From positions 1 through 19,146 of the forward strand of contig JAMCTA010000157.1 in NCBI GenBank assembly GCA_023381895.1: a stretch of 19,146 nucleotides of DNA, in the 5' to 3' direction. The notes under the pieces are model-generated. The model made no database searches. It saw only the letters and a program-made list of their open reading frames with translations, and had not been told where the DNA came from. The translations under genes and the position numbers were made by a program. The DNA is from Chloroflexota bacterium (lineage in GTDB: Bacteria > Chloroflexota > UBA4733). Shown here one piece after another: positions 6,188-13,467 of this stretch (position 1 is the stretch's first letter; the number at the start of each line of letters is the position of its first letter).

Positions 6188-7063
6188 GTGTTCACCAAGA
6201 TATTGGTGCCTTTTGATGGCTCCGAGCTGGCAAGACACGCCGTTCCTTACGCAGCCGCGCTGGCCCGGGTCCGCGGCGGCACACTCTTCCTCACCTATGT
6301 GCAGGCCCCTTGGGAACTCCCGACGGATGCGCCGGCACAACTCCACGCGACCGGTACGCAGCTGCGGAAGGAAGGTGTAACGGTATCCATCCGCATCCGC
6401 CCGCTGAGCGTTGGCAGCCCTGGTCTCGTCCTCCTGGATACAGCCCGTGAAATAGAAGCCGGCATCATCGTGATGGGGACGCGTGCCCGCGGTGCAGTCG
6501 GGCGCACCCTCCTGGGTAGCGTTGCAGACTACGTTCTGCGTCACACCGATATCCCGGTTCTTTTCTGTACTATCCACACGGATAATGCCTGGACGGGGAA
6601 AGGCCCGCGTCGCCTTCTTCTCCCACTCGATGGCTCTGCAGTCGCGGAGGAGGCGATCCCCCGTGCGCGGGCACTGGCGAGTGAGCTGAGCGCCACCATG
6701 ATCCTTCTCGGCGTGATCGATCCTGGCACAGCCCCAGCTTCCGGAAATCCTGAGTCTGGAGCCCCTTTTCTCGATGAGCTGCACCAACAGACACGGGCGT
6801 ACTTAGATAGGGTGGCTATGAGTCTGGCCAGGGATGGAATCGCAGCCGAGGTCCAGGTGCGGGTTGGTGTTCCGGGCGAGGCCATTGCTGAAGTCGCCCG
6901 TGCCCAGAATGTCGAGCTGGTCGTCATGGCCACACACGGACGCGGCGGTGCTGTCCGATTGCTGTTGGGGAGCGTGGCGCTGCACACACTGCAACGCAGT
7001 CACGTTCCGGTGCTGCTTGTGCGAACCGGTGGAGGCGCTGCGCAGTTGCCGCCCTCGGAATAG
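6188..7063 (+). CDS. Tandem-domain universal stress protein (UspA family)
   Basis: This 291-residue protein starts at GTG 6188 with AGGAGG 6 bases upstream, preferred over the ATG at 6152, which lacks a ribosome-binding site. It carries two UspA domains. Domain 1 begins MFTKILVPFDGSELARHAV and ends with MGTRARGAVGRTLLGSVADY, then DIPVLF. Domain 2 begins RRLLLPLDGSAVAEEAIPRA and ends with ATHGRGGAVRLLLGSVALH and VPVLLVR. The G-x2-G-x9-G-S type loop, which binds ATP in the ATP-binding Usp subclass, is recognisable in both. Usp proteins are cytoplasmic and accumulate under growth arrest, heat and oxidative or nutrient stress. It appears monocistronic, with a large promoter region shared with hsp20 and a convergent secreted-protein gene downstream. 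Confidence 0.94.
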   Translation: MFTKILVPFDGSELARHAVPYAAALARVRGGTLFLTYVQAPWELPTDAPAQLHATGTQLRKEGVTVSIRIRPLSVGSPGLVLLDTAREIEAGIIVMGTRARGAVGRTLLGSVADYVLRHTDIPVLFCTIHTDNAWTGKGPRRLLLPLDGSAVAEEAIPRARALASELSATMILLGVIDPGTAPASGNPESGAPFLDELHQQTRAYLDRVAMSLARDGIAAEVQVRVGVPGEAIAEVARAQNVELVVMATHGRGGAVRLLLGSVALHTLQRSHVPVLLVRTGGGAAQLPPSE

Positions 7064-7223
7064 TCAGGAGTGGTGACGCTGTAAAGTGCAGCCTCTCTCA
7101 CAACTGGAATGTGCTTCAGTACGTCCAGAGTTAGAGTTCCATCGGCGCGGAACACATGATCTCGAAGACGTCGCCGGAAATGGCGGAGCGCTTCAGCACT
7201 CGTCGAAGCACGATCAGTCGGGC

Positions 7224-9425
7224 CTAAGACACCGACAGGGAGGCCGCGGCGTTGTTCCAGTAGAGCAGGCCGCTCCAGTTGGTGGCGAAGACGCCGACTT
7301 TGATCGTGTAGGTGCCTGGGATCGTGGGTGCAGTCCAGCGGTAGGTCACGGTGCTGGAGTGGCCGGGGCGCAGGTTCTGGCCGCTGTAGAACTGCTGGCC
7401 GATCTTCTGACCGGCGGTGTTGTACACCTCGACGTCGATGATGCCGTGGTGAACTGGCCCTCCTCCCGTATCGGTCAGTGTCGTCCTGATAGCGACCGAG
7501 GCGCGTGGCGCCACGCTCTTCGGCGACACTGTGATCGTAGAAGACAGTTCCGGTGATCCAGTCACCGACAGGGAGGCCGCGGCGTTGTTCCAGTAGAGCA
7601 GGCCGCTCCAGTTGGTGGCGAAGACGCCGACTTTGACCGTGTAGGTGCCCGGGATCGTGGGCGCAGTCCAGCGGTAGGTCACGGTGCTGGAGTGGCCGGG
7701 GCGCAGATTCTGGCCGCTGTAGAACCGCTGGCCGATCTTCTGACCGGCAGTGTTGTACACCTCGACGTCGATGATGCCGTTGTGAACTGGGGCACCAGTG
7801 TCTGATACGGTCGTCGTGATGGTTGAAGACGCACCTGGCGCAACCGATGCTGGCGACAGTACTGTCCTATCACTGATCACCACTGTCCCAGGGGGTGTTG
7901 CAGCAGGAGTGGCCGTTGCTGTTGGAGAAGCTTTCGGCGTTGCAGTCGCAGTCGGTGTCGCTGTGGCTGTCATCGTGGGGGTCGCCGTTGCGGTAGATGT
8001 TGGAGTAGCAGTCTGTGAGGCCGTCGGTGAAGCCGTGGCGGAGCCCAAGCTCGCGTAGTAGGCTTGAGCCTCCAAACGGAGGTAGCCCCCATCATCGTCG
8101 GCATAGACGCTCGTATGGTTGTTGCAGACTTGGCCTGAGCTTCGACCGTCACTAGTACAGAAGCTGGGAGGGTTCGTCACCCCATCATTGTCTGCATCCC
8201 ACTGTGTAGTGCTTCCGGCATTTCCCGCTCCAAATAAGAGTCCGATGATGCCGGCTTGCTGTAGCTCAGCGATGTGAGAGAAGAAGTACGCGACCCGGTT
8301 GTCCTGATAGTGGCCGTTCGTATTGTTTTCAGTATCAAAGTATTGGTTGCCCTCGGGAATCTGCCAGATGAGCGCGGAGCGATTCGTGGTCTGGGTTACG
8401 GCGTGGATATAGCTCTCCCAGCGATGGAAGTTCGGAAAAGTGACGTTCAGCGCATCCCACCAGTGAGAGCTGTCGCCAAGGACGTACTGATAATAAGCCG
8501 CGTCGCGATCGGACACGTCATTCGTGATCAGGTCGTACTGGCTGACGCCAGCTGGCACGCCGTTGATGCCGGCGGCGGCTGCGAAACTTCCTGCCTCTTT
8601 CCCTAATGCGCTTGCATCGATGCTGGGGTCAGAGCTAGTCCCGATGTCAGTGCCAGTGGCCCAGTCGCTGACGTGGAAGGCGAGAAGCACGTTGGGAGCG
8701 TAGTGGTCGCGGATGTGCAAGAGTGCCCAGTTGAATCCCTGGTACGTGTTGGGAAAACCGGTTACATCCGGCTCGCCGGAGCTTGCCACCGCAACTCTCA
8801 AGTAGGCGGGGTTGTTCCCTTGACCAGTGCAGTAGCCGTAACAGAGGGCGTTGTTGAGCACGGCTTCTTCAACGAAACCGGACAGGTCAGGCTCAACCTG
8901 AACGATCACCTTTCCGCCGAAGCCGCGAATGCCCCCGTAGGTACCTGCGCTCAACCGCTGCATAAGCAGGGTAAAGTTCTGAAAGTAGGTCTTCATCAAC
9001 GTGGCGTTATTGAGGTTGGTCAAGTCTGCCTGACCATCGCTACAGGAGCTGCAAGAGCCGCTACTCTGACGGATCTCATAGTAGCTGAAGAAGGGGATGT
9101 AGCCGTGCGACGCAGCCCCTTGAGCATACGCCAGAGGGAATTGCCCGTTGCTATTCCAAGTCTCCCAACCTGAGCCTGTATTCACACCACCTGCGAGGTA
9201 CTGATATGCATAGTCCCAGGGGATGCCGCTCTGCGGCATCCAGCCGTAGAGGCCATTGCTCGTTGGTGGCGCACTCAGCCCGATGCCGAAATGCTGGGGT
9301 AACCCCGCAGGAATAGACGCAGCCTGTACAGGAGGCACGCGCAGCGTCCCCCAGACGGTGCTCATCGTAAGGAGGACGAGCAGCGCCAGCACAGTCAGCG
9401 AGCGTACGCGCAGTTTCGATAACAC
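7224..9425 (-). CDS. Large secreted multidomain protein with Thr/Pro linker and two C-terminal Ig-like modules
   Basis: This 733-residue protein starts at GTG 9425 with GGAG 8 bases upstream. Residues 1-35 form a Sec signal peptide (KLRVRSLTVLALLVLLTM, cleavage after PPVQA). Residues about 40-460 form an unassigned globular domain with aromatic-rich segments (PFFSYYEIRQ, VIVQVEPDLSGFVEEAVLNN, LLAFHVSDWATG, ALIWQIPEGNQY) that suggest a glycoside-hydrolase-like TIM barrel, but I cannot name a family. It includes Cys pairs (SGSCSSCSDG, CYGYC) and Asp-rich DADNDGV and YADDDGG, possibly calcium-binding. Residues about 462-513 are a Thr/Pro/Ala low-complexity linker. Residues about 515-733 are two Ig-like (CARDB-like) modules, each with GIIDVEVYNTAGQKIGQ and WNNAAASLSV. 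Predicted extracellular, probably polysaccharide-acting. It is unlikely to be co-transcribed with its neighbours. Confidence 0.85.
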   Translation of the reverse strand: MLSKLRVRSLTVLALLVLLTMSTVWGTLRVPPVQAASIPAGLPQHFGIGLSAPPTSNGLYGWMPQSGIPWDYAYQYLAGGVNTGSGWETWNSNGQFPLAYAQGAASHGYIPFFSYYEIRQSSGSCSSCSDGQADLTNLNNATLMKTYFQNFTLLMQRLSAGTYGGIRGFGGKVIVQVEPDLSGFVEEAVLNNALCYGYCTGQGNNPAYLRVAVASSGEPDVTGFPNTYQGFNWALLHIRDHYAPNVLLAFHVSDWATGTDIGTSSDPSIDASALGKEAGSFAAAAGINGVPAGVSQYDLITNDVSDRDAAYYQYVLGDSSHWWDALNVTFPNFHRWESYIHAVTQTTNRSALIWQIPEGNQYFDTENNTNGHYQDNRVAYFFSHIAELQQAGIIGLLFGAGNAGSTTQWDADNDGVTNPPSFCTSDGRSSGQVCNNHTSVYADDDGGYLRLEAQAYYASLGSATASPTASQTATPTSTATATPTMTATATPTATATPKASPTATATPAATPPGTVVISDRTVLSPASVAPGASSTITTTVSDTGAPVHNGIIDVEVYNTAGQKIGQRFYSGQNLRPGHSSTVTYRWTAPTIPGTYTVKVGVFATNWSGLLYWNNAAASLSVTGSPELSSTITVSPKSVAPRASVAIRTTLTDTGGGPVHHGIIDVEVYNTAGQKIGQQFYSGQNLRPGHSSTVTYRWTAPTIPGTYTIKVGVFATNWSGLLYWNNAAASLSVS
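7231..7457 (-). repeat. Internal direct repeat, copy B (C-terminal Ig-like module)
   Basis: This 227-base segment matches 7564-7790 with 7 mismatches by my count (about 97% identity). It encodes the last Ig-like module of the secreted protein. The offset of 333 bases is exactly 111 codons. The high nucleotide identity indicates recent duplication or gene conversion. Confidence 0.92.
7564..7790 (-). repeat. Internal direct repeat, copy A (first Ig-like module)
   Basis: This partner of the repeat at 7231-7457 encodes the first Ig-like module. Only the distal two-thirds of the modules are near identical; the N-terminal thirds (7458-7563 and the part beyond 7790) have diverged clearly, so homogenisation stops abruptly inside the domain. 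Confidence 0.92.
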
Positions 9426-9895
9426 TCAGGCTACTCCATCCGGATGTAGTTTCAGTCGTAACCAGCATCGTCGAACGGTAACTGAAGCACCCGAAATGAG
9501 GCAGTGCCACAAGTAGGCTAGCCTATAATGGCTAGCCATGAGAGGCTGTAGAACCCCGTCTGGTGGTCTCGAATCGGAACGACGATGGCTGGGCGGTCTA
9601 CGTCTGTGGTCAGCGTGCCTAGATACTCAAGACTCTTCGGATCACCGACAGGACAACCTCAATCCCACCACGCACATCGACAGTCTGTAGCTGTGTAGCG
9701 AGCGTTCGCCGAGAGCGAGCCGCACTGACCGGCCGTCATTGCTACTATTCCACTGATGTGCGTGCGACCGAAGCTGGCGAATTACCTCGAGTGATCGTCG
9801 AGCCTCGGGAGCGCTCTTGCGGCGACGTTGCGTGGAAAGAGTAGCATCTGAAGTGCACTGAACACAGCCGCGCAGCAGGATAATGCAGTGCTTGC
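9426..9895. other. Divergent intergenic region between secreted protein and sulfatase
   Basis: About 470 bases without a supported gene. A short plus-strand frame from ATG 9585 (about 37 codons) has no ribosome-binding site or recognisable content. The notable element is the palindrome-flanked TATAAT at 9516-9537, annotated separately. Confidence 0.45.
9516..9537 (+). promoter_or_regulatory. TATAAT box flanked by two identical GGCTAGCC palindromes
   Basis: GGCTAGCC (9516-9523), TATAAT (9524-9529) and GGCTAGCC (9530-9537) are directly adjacent. Each octamer is itself a perfect palindrome, and the hexamer is a perfect -10 consensus for plus-strand transcription. It looks like an operator occluding a promoter. 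No convincing -35 is seen, and the nearest plus-strand gene (sulfatase) begins about 375 bases downstream. Confidence 0.5.
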
Positions 9896-9912
9896 AAAGG
9901 AGCCACGATACG

Positions 9913-11229
9913 GTGCCGATCCCGACAACCCGTCCACCTCAGCTGAATGTTCTCTACCTGCACTCTCACGATACAGGGCGATACATCCAGCCCTATGGCC
10001 ACGCGATTCCTACGCCCAACCTCCAACGATTAGCTGAGGAAGGAGTGCTGTTCCGGCAGAACTTCTGTGCAGCACCCACGTGCTCGCCGAGCCGTGCTTG
10101 CCTGCTCACTGGGCAAGCGGCGCACAGCTGCGGGATGTTCGGTTTGGCCCACCGGGGCTTTCCGTTGCTGCATCCTGAGCACCATCTTGCCCACGTGCTG
10201 CGTATGCACGGCTATCACACCGCGCTCATGGGAGTGCAACACGTAACGAGCGATCCGGCCGGCACAGGCTACGAGGTCGTAGTGCGTGGCAAGCGCGAGT
10301 CCACGCAGATCACGGCGGCTGCCACTGAGTTCCTACGCAACGCTCCGCGCGAGCCGTTTTTCCTCGACGTCGGCTATGGAGAGACGCACCGGGAATTCCG
10401 GCAGCCAGGGGCAGCAGAGGATGCTCGCTACTGTCTGCCACCGGCACCGTTGCCAGATACTCCGCAGACGCGGACTGACATGGCAGCGTTCAAGGCAAGC
10501 GCACGCGTTCTCGATAGCAATGTCGGAACTGTGCTCGCCGCTCTTGAACGACAGGGGCTCGCAGATCGCACGTTAGTCATCTCCACGACTGACCACGGTA
10601 TCGCCTTTCCGGGCATGAAGTGCAACCTGACCGACCACGGTATGGGCGTCTCACTGATTGTGCGCGGCCCTGGCGGCTTTGAGGGTGGGCGGGTGATCGA
10701 CGCGATGGTGTCGCATCTCGACCTGTTCCCCACGATCAGCGAGCTGGCTGGCATTCCTCGACCAGATTGGCTACAAGGCACGTCGTTGCTACCACTCGTG
10801 CGTGGCGAGGTAGAGCAGTTGTACGATGAGCTGTTCGCCGAAGTGAACTATCACGCGGCCTATGAGCCCCAGCGGGCTGTGCGCACTGCACGCTGGAAAT
10901 ACATCCGGCGTTATGGTGAGCAGGAGACGCCAGTGCTGCCGAACTGCGATGATGGTCTGAGTAAAGACCTGTGGCTGGAGCACGGCTGGCGGGAGCGATC
11001 CGTAGGACGTGAGCAGCTCTATGACCTCGTCTTCGATCCCTATGAGAACAACAATCTCGCGGCTGACTCGACTTACTCGGCAGTGCTGAGCGAGCTAGGT
11101 GAACGGCTTGATCGCTGGATGGAGCGGACAGATGATCCGCTCCGGTACGGTCCCATTCCAATCCCCGAGGGTGCCTGGGCAAATGATCCATCCGGCCTCT
11201 CACCGCGTGAACCGAAGCCGGCCTTCTAA
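9913..11229 (+). CDS. Sulfatase, N-sulfoglucosamine sulfohydrolase-like (alkaline phosphatase superfamily)
   Basis: This 438-residue protein is read from GTG 9913, chosen because AAAGGAG lies 10 bases upstream; ATG 9883 in the same frame is possible but its AGGA is only two bases away. The type I sulfatase signature APTCSPSRACLLTG has the Cys (C57) that is converted to formylglycine, followed by the SGSH-like HSCGMFGL. The N-terminal metal-binding segment is LYLHSHDTGRY and the second metal site is STTDHGIAFPG, then KCNLTDHG. The C-terminal part has QLYDLVFDPYENNNLA, typical of the family. It hydrolyses sulfate esters or N-sulfates of a glycan or small substrate. No signal peptide is visible, so it may be cytoplasmic. 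The maturation enzyme (FGE or anSME) is not in the window. Confidence 0.92.
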   Translation: MPIPTTRPPQLNVLYLHSHDTGRYIQPYGHAIPTPNLQRLAEEGVLFRQNFCAAPTCSPSRACLLTGQAAHSCGMFGLAHRGFPLLHPEHHLAHVLRMHGYHTALMGVQHVTSDPAGTGYEVVVRGKRESTQITAAATEFLRNAPREPFFLDVGYGETHREFRQPGAAEDARYCLPPAPLPDTPQTRTDMAAFKASARVLDSNVGTVLAALERQGLADRTLVISTTDHGIAFPGMKCNLTDHGMGVSLIVRGPGGFEGGRVIDAMVSHLDLFPTISELAGIPRPDWLQGTSLLPLVRGEVEQLYDELFAEVNYHAAYEPQRAVRTARWKYIRRYGEQETPVLPNCDDGLSKDLWLEHGWRERSVGREQLYDLVFDPYENNNLAADSTYSAVLSELGERLDRWMERTDDPLRYGPIPIPEGAWANDPSGLSPREPKPAF

Positions 11230-11241
11230 GATGGCGGGTGT

Positions 11242-11276
11242 AGACTCAGTGCGTCGCTTAGAAGCGCACTGAGTCT
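11242..11276 (+). terminator. Terminator-like hairpin after the sulfatase gene
   Basis: AGACTCAGTGCG (11242-11253) and CGCACTGAGTCT (11265-11276) form a perfect 12-bp stem with an 11-base loop, 12 bases after the stop. A competing inner pairing CGCTT/AAGCG (11255-11266) also exists. No T-run follows, so factor-independent termination is likely but not certain. Confidence 0.7.
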
Positions 11277-11595
11277 GCGTACTGGGCTCTCCTGCTGTGG
11301 CTACCGGCGGCTACTACCGCAACTCCAAAGGGTTTGGCGAATCGTGACACGGTAGGGGCACCTGGCCGCCAGAGAGACTGACCGGGAGGTGCGGTAGAGA
11401 GTGCGAGACCCGAAGGCCCTGTCCGGACTGTTGCTGCGCCCGTGAGCGGGCGTAGCGATCCTGGAAGAAGATACGGCAGCACGTGCGGTTACGATCTGTA
11501 GCGCGATAGGTGACAAGATCCGCACGTGCTGCTGTCCGGGGTAGCCGCTGAAGTGCTACTAAATCCTTCCACGGGGCCTGTTGCCGAAGGCGGGG
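11277..11595. other. Structured intergenic region with two strong hairpins
   Basis: No supported gene. Two inverted repeats stand out. GCTGCGCCCG (11433-11442) and CGGGCGTAGC (11447-11456) pair around a TGAG tetraloop with one G-T wobble. GCAGCACGTGCGG (11476-11488) and CCGCACGTGCTGC (11520-11532) form a perfect 13-bp stem with a 31-base loop. The region could hold a small structured RNA or the remains of a miniature mobile element. It is not needed for termination, since a hairpin already sits at 11242-11276. Confidence 0.5.
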
Positions 11596-11666
11596 CCCTC
11601 ACCCCAGCTCGCCAAGGCTCGCCACCCCTCTAAGCCCAAGCTTGGGGGAGGGGCAGGGGGTGAGGG
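11596..11666. repeat. REP-like nested palindrome between convergent genes
   Basis: CCCTCACCCC (11596-11605) pairs with GGGGTGAGGG (11657-11666); inside it CCCCTC (11625-11630) pairs with GAGGGG (11648-11653); at the centre CCCAAGCTTGGG (11635-11646) is a perfect palindrome. Such C-run/G-run elements are often dispersed between convergent genes, and it may terminate transcription from both sides. A related C/G-run segment lies at about 3269-3293. Confidence 0.65.
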
Positions 11667-11695
11667 TCTCCTTCGCAACGCCATTCTGGTTTGAT

Positions 11696-12076
11696 TTAGA
11701 CTCCGTGCTTCTCGCTGAGCACTGCCTGGATCCGGCTGGCGGTCTCTTGAGGATTGTCCACTTCCACGATGATCTTCGCGTACTTCTCGTGGGAGAGGTT
11801 GATAATCACGGCTCGATCCGGGTGATGGACGTCCCAGAAGATACGATCACCGTGCTCCGTGAATGTACCGACCAGTACGTCGCTGTGAGACACTGCTCCG
11901 GGGATGAAGGTTTCCTTCCAGAACGCCTCCAGCTCCTGCTGTGTCTCCTTCGGATTGTACTCGGCGCCCACAACGTGGGATAGCGGCACCTCAAGCCGGC
12001 CTCGAAACGCAAGGACCCGGTCTAGCCCACTCACGTGCACGGTGAGTGTGCTAGCCGTGACATCGACGGTTGCCAA
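11696..12076 (-). CDS. Small PH-like domain protein of unknown function
   Basis: This 126-residue protein starts at TTG 12076 with AAGGAG about 9 bases upstream. It is predicted to be soluble and mostly beta, with one C-terminal helix: DRVLAFRGRLEVPLSHVVGA, VLVGTFTEHGDRIFWDVHHP, then AVIINLSHEKYAKIIVEVDN and QETASRIQAVL. The pattern of a short beta protein reading FWDVHHPDRAVII and ending in a helix resembles bacterial PH-like domains seen as hypothetical proteins in Chloroflexota and Actinobacteria. I do not know its function. There is no signal peptide or transmembrane segment. It is monocistronic, transcribed towards the REP-like element, with a palindrome CCACTGC-A-GCAGTGG at 12189-12203 upstream that may be a regulator site. 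Confidence 0.75.
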   Translation of the reverse strand: MATVDVTASTLTVHVSGLDRVLAFRGRLEVPLSHVVGAEYNPKETQQELEAFWKETFIPGAVSHSDVLVGTFTEHGDRIFWDVHHPDRAVIINLSHEKYAKIIVEVDNPQETASRIQAVLSEKHGV

Positions 12077-12337
12077 GAGCCTCTCCTTCCATCAGAGTGA
12101 TGGCAGAATGGGTGAGATAGATAAGGCAGCGCTGGCTCCCGTCAAGCTCTCATTGCTTGATAGCCGGATTGTAACAGTGTTTGGAGCACCACTGCAGCAG
12201 TGGGAGCAAGGGAGTCCTGGTGTGATATGCCCGCAGAGACATACAAGCCTCAGACAGGCCACGCTGCTCCGGACCTGCGTCCGTCTTTCTTACCATAAGG
12301 CAATCATCGTGATGCCACTGTGTAGGACCGCTCGTGA
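12077..12337. other. Intergenic region upstream of the PH-like gene
   Basis: No supported gene. It holds the palindrome CCACTGC-A-GCAGTGG (12189-12203), which has a one-base centre and so is more likely a protein-binding site than an RNA hairpin, and an AT-richer patch (about 12160-12180) that may contain the promoter of the minus-strand gene ending at 11696. Confidence 0.4.
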
Positions 12338-12367
12338 GCAGGATGCCAGGTAAGGAGGGCATCCTGC
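12338..12367 (-). terminator. Terminator-like hairpin after the PadR gene
   Basis: GCAGGATGCC (12338-12347) and GGCATCCTGC (12358-12367) form a perfect 10-bp stem with a 10-base loop, about 20 bases beyond the stop of the minus-strand PadR gene. Confidence 0.65.
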
Positions 12368-12388
12368 ACGCAATCGCAGCGGGCTTAG

Positions 12389-13060
12389 TTAGATTGTGGT
12401 GGAAGGAGGCTCTTGACGCTCGGTGAAGATTGCTGTGATGTCTGCCCGGGCCTGTGTGACGACAGCACGCAGACGGCGTACTGTGTCAGGGTCGGCGAAA
12501 GCTCCCCGTGCACCGAGGCCAAAGAGGTACTGACCGAGCTGCCGTACCTCGTTCATGAGTTGTCTCAGCTCGGAATTACCGCGTGGCCCCCAGCCAGAAC
12601 CGGCGCGATCGCGCAACTCGGAGACGGTGGCAGCCTGCTCGTTGAGGAATTGCCGGCCAGCATCCGTCAACGAGTAGACGCGCCTGCCATCTTGCTCGTT
12701 GCTCGTCACGTAGCCCTGATCTTCCAGCAGCTGGAGGGTCGGATAGACCGAACCGGGGCTGGGACTATAGAAGCCCTCGAACCGCTGCTCCAAAGCTTGG
12801 ATGATGTCGTAGCCGTGGCGCGGACGCTCCTGGAGCATGTCGAGGATGACGTACTTGAGGTCGCCCCGGCCGAAGCGGCGACCGAATGGTCCAGGTCGAA
12901 AGCCCTTGGGACCGCGGCCACCGGGGCCGAACGGTGGTCCGCCTGGAGGCATGTCTTCCTGCCAGCGATGGTGAAAGTGCTCCCTACCTCGCAGCCAGGG
13001 TGGGAGGTCGTGGCGGGTGAGGAAGGACTCCCGGGGTTCATCATGGTGAAAACGGTGCAC
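12389..13060 (-). CDS. PadR-family transcriptional regulator with Gly/Pro/His-rich N-terminal extension
   Basis: This 223-residue protein is read from GTG 13060 because AGGAGAAAGG lies just upstream; ATG 13084 in frame is possible but has no ribosome-binding site. Residues 1 to about 60 are a His-, Gly- and Pro-rich extension (FHHRWQEDMPPGGPPFGPGG), likely disordered and possibly metal-binding. The PadR winged helix follows: GDLKYVILDMLQERPRHGYD, then FYSPSPGSVYPTLQLLEDQG and RRVYSLTDAGRQFL. The C-terminal helix pair (LRQLMNEVRQLGQYL, TVRRLRAVVTQARADI) should dimerise. PadR proteins usually repress exporters or stress genes in response to small molecules. The MFS exporter 400 bases further on, same strand and upstream, is a possible target. 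A strong palindrome in its own promoter suggests autoregulation. Confidence 0.93.
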   Translation of the reverse strand: MHRFHHDEPRESFLTRHDLPPWLRGREHFHHRWQEDMPPGGPPFGPGGRGPKGFRPGPFGRRFGRGDLKYVILDMLQERPRHGYDIIQALEQRFEGFYSPSPGSVYPTLQLLEDQGYVTSNEQDGRRVYSLTDAGRQFLNEQAATVSELRDRAGSGWGPRGNSELRQLMNEVRQLGQYLFGLGARGAFADPDTVRRLRAVVTQARADITAIFTERQEPPSTTI

Positions 13061-13100
13061 GTGCGTGCCTTTCTCCTGTAGCATCGCAAGTAACGATATA

Positions 13101-13144
13101 TTGCGATATATCGCAGTATACAGATTAGGCTCACATCGTGGCAA
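13101..13144 (-). promoter_or_regulatory. PadR promoter with overlapping palindromic operator
   Basis: On the minus strand a -35-like TTGCCA (13144-13139) is separated by 18 bases from a -10-like TATACT (13120-13115). A perfect 14-bp palindrome TGCGATATATCGCA (13102-13115) overlaps the end of the -10 and the start site, and a further CGATATAT copy lies at 13094-13101. This is a classic layout for an autorepressed regulator. Confidence 0.6.
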
Positions 13145-13467
13145 GTTGTCTGTATGAGAGATGTATTAACGCTCTTGTCCTTGGAGGTCTGGCGCCGCGT
13201 TCGCGTGTTCTACGGGCTGTGTTGAATATTGCTTGGCATGAGGCGGGGCACGGGGTATCTCAGGAGGGAGCGCCTATAGACCGGTGATGAACTTCGTCGT
13301 GACGACGATTGTGACAACCTGGAGCGCGCCTTGGAACGCAACGAGCCTGACGTAGAGGTATGACGGACACTTTCAGCGAGGTGCAGGTCTGGTGAGTGTG
13401 ACGTTCCTCTACTGGTCAGCTTGGTTGCGACGCGAGGGCAAGAGGGGCACGGCGGGGCAGCGGCCTC
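13145..13467. other. Intergenic region between the MFS exporter and PadR genes
   Basis: No supported gene. A perfect odd palindrome TCGTCGT-G-ACGACGA lies at 13294-13308 and could be a protein-binding site. Plus-strand bases 13306-13362 read DNLERALERNEPDVEV before a TGA, which looks protein-like but has no start and may be chance or the end of a lost gene. Confidence 0.35.

Noticed and set aside
11301..11525. 74-residue minus-strand frames in the structured intergenic block
   Set aside because: They run across perfect inverted repeats, lack ribosome-binding sites and have chance-like Arg/Ser-rich composition.
12413..13081. 222-residue plus-strand frame opposite the PadR gene
   Set aside because: It is the antisense of a clear PadR protein; the minus-strand product has all family motifs.
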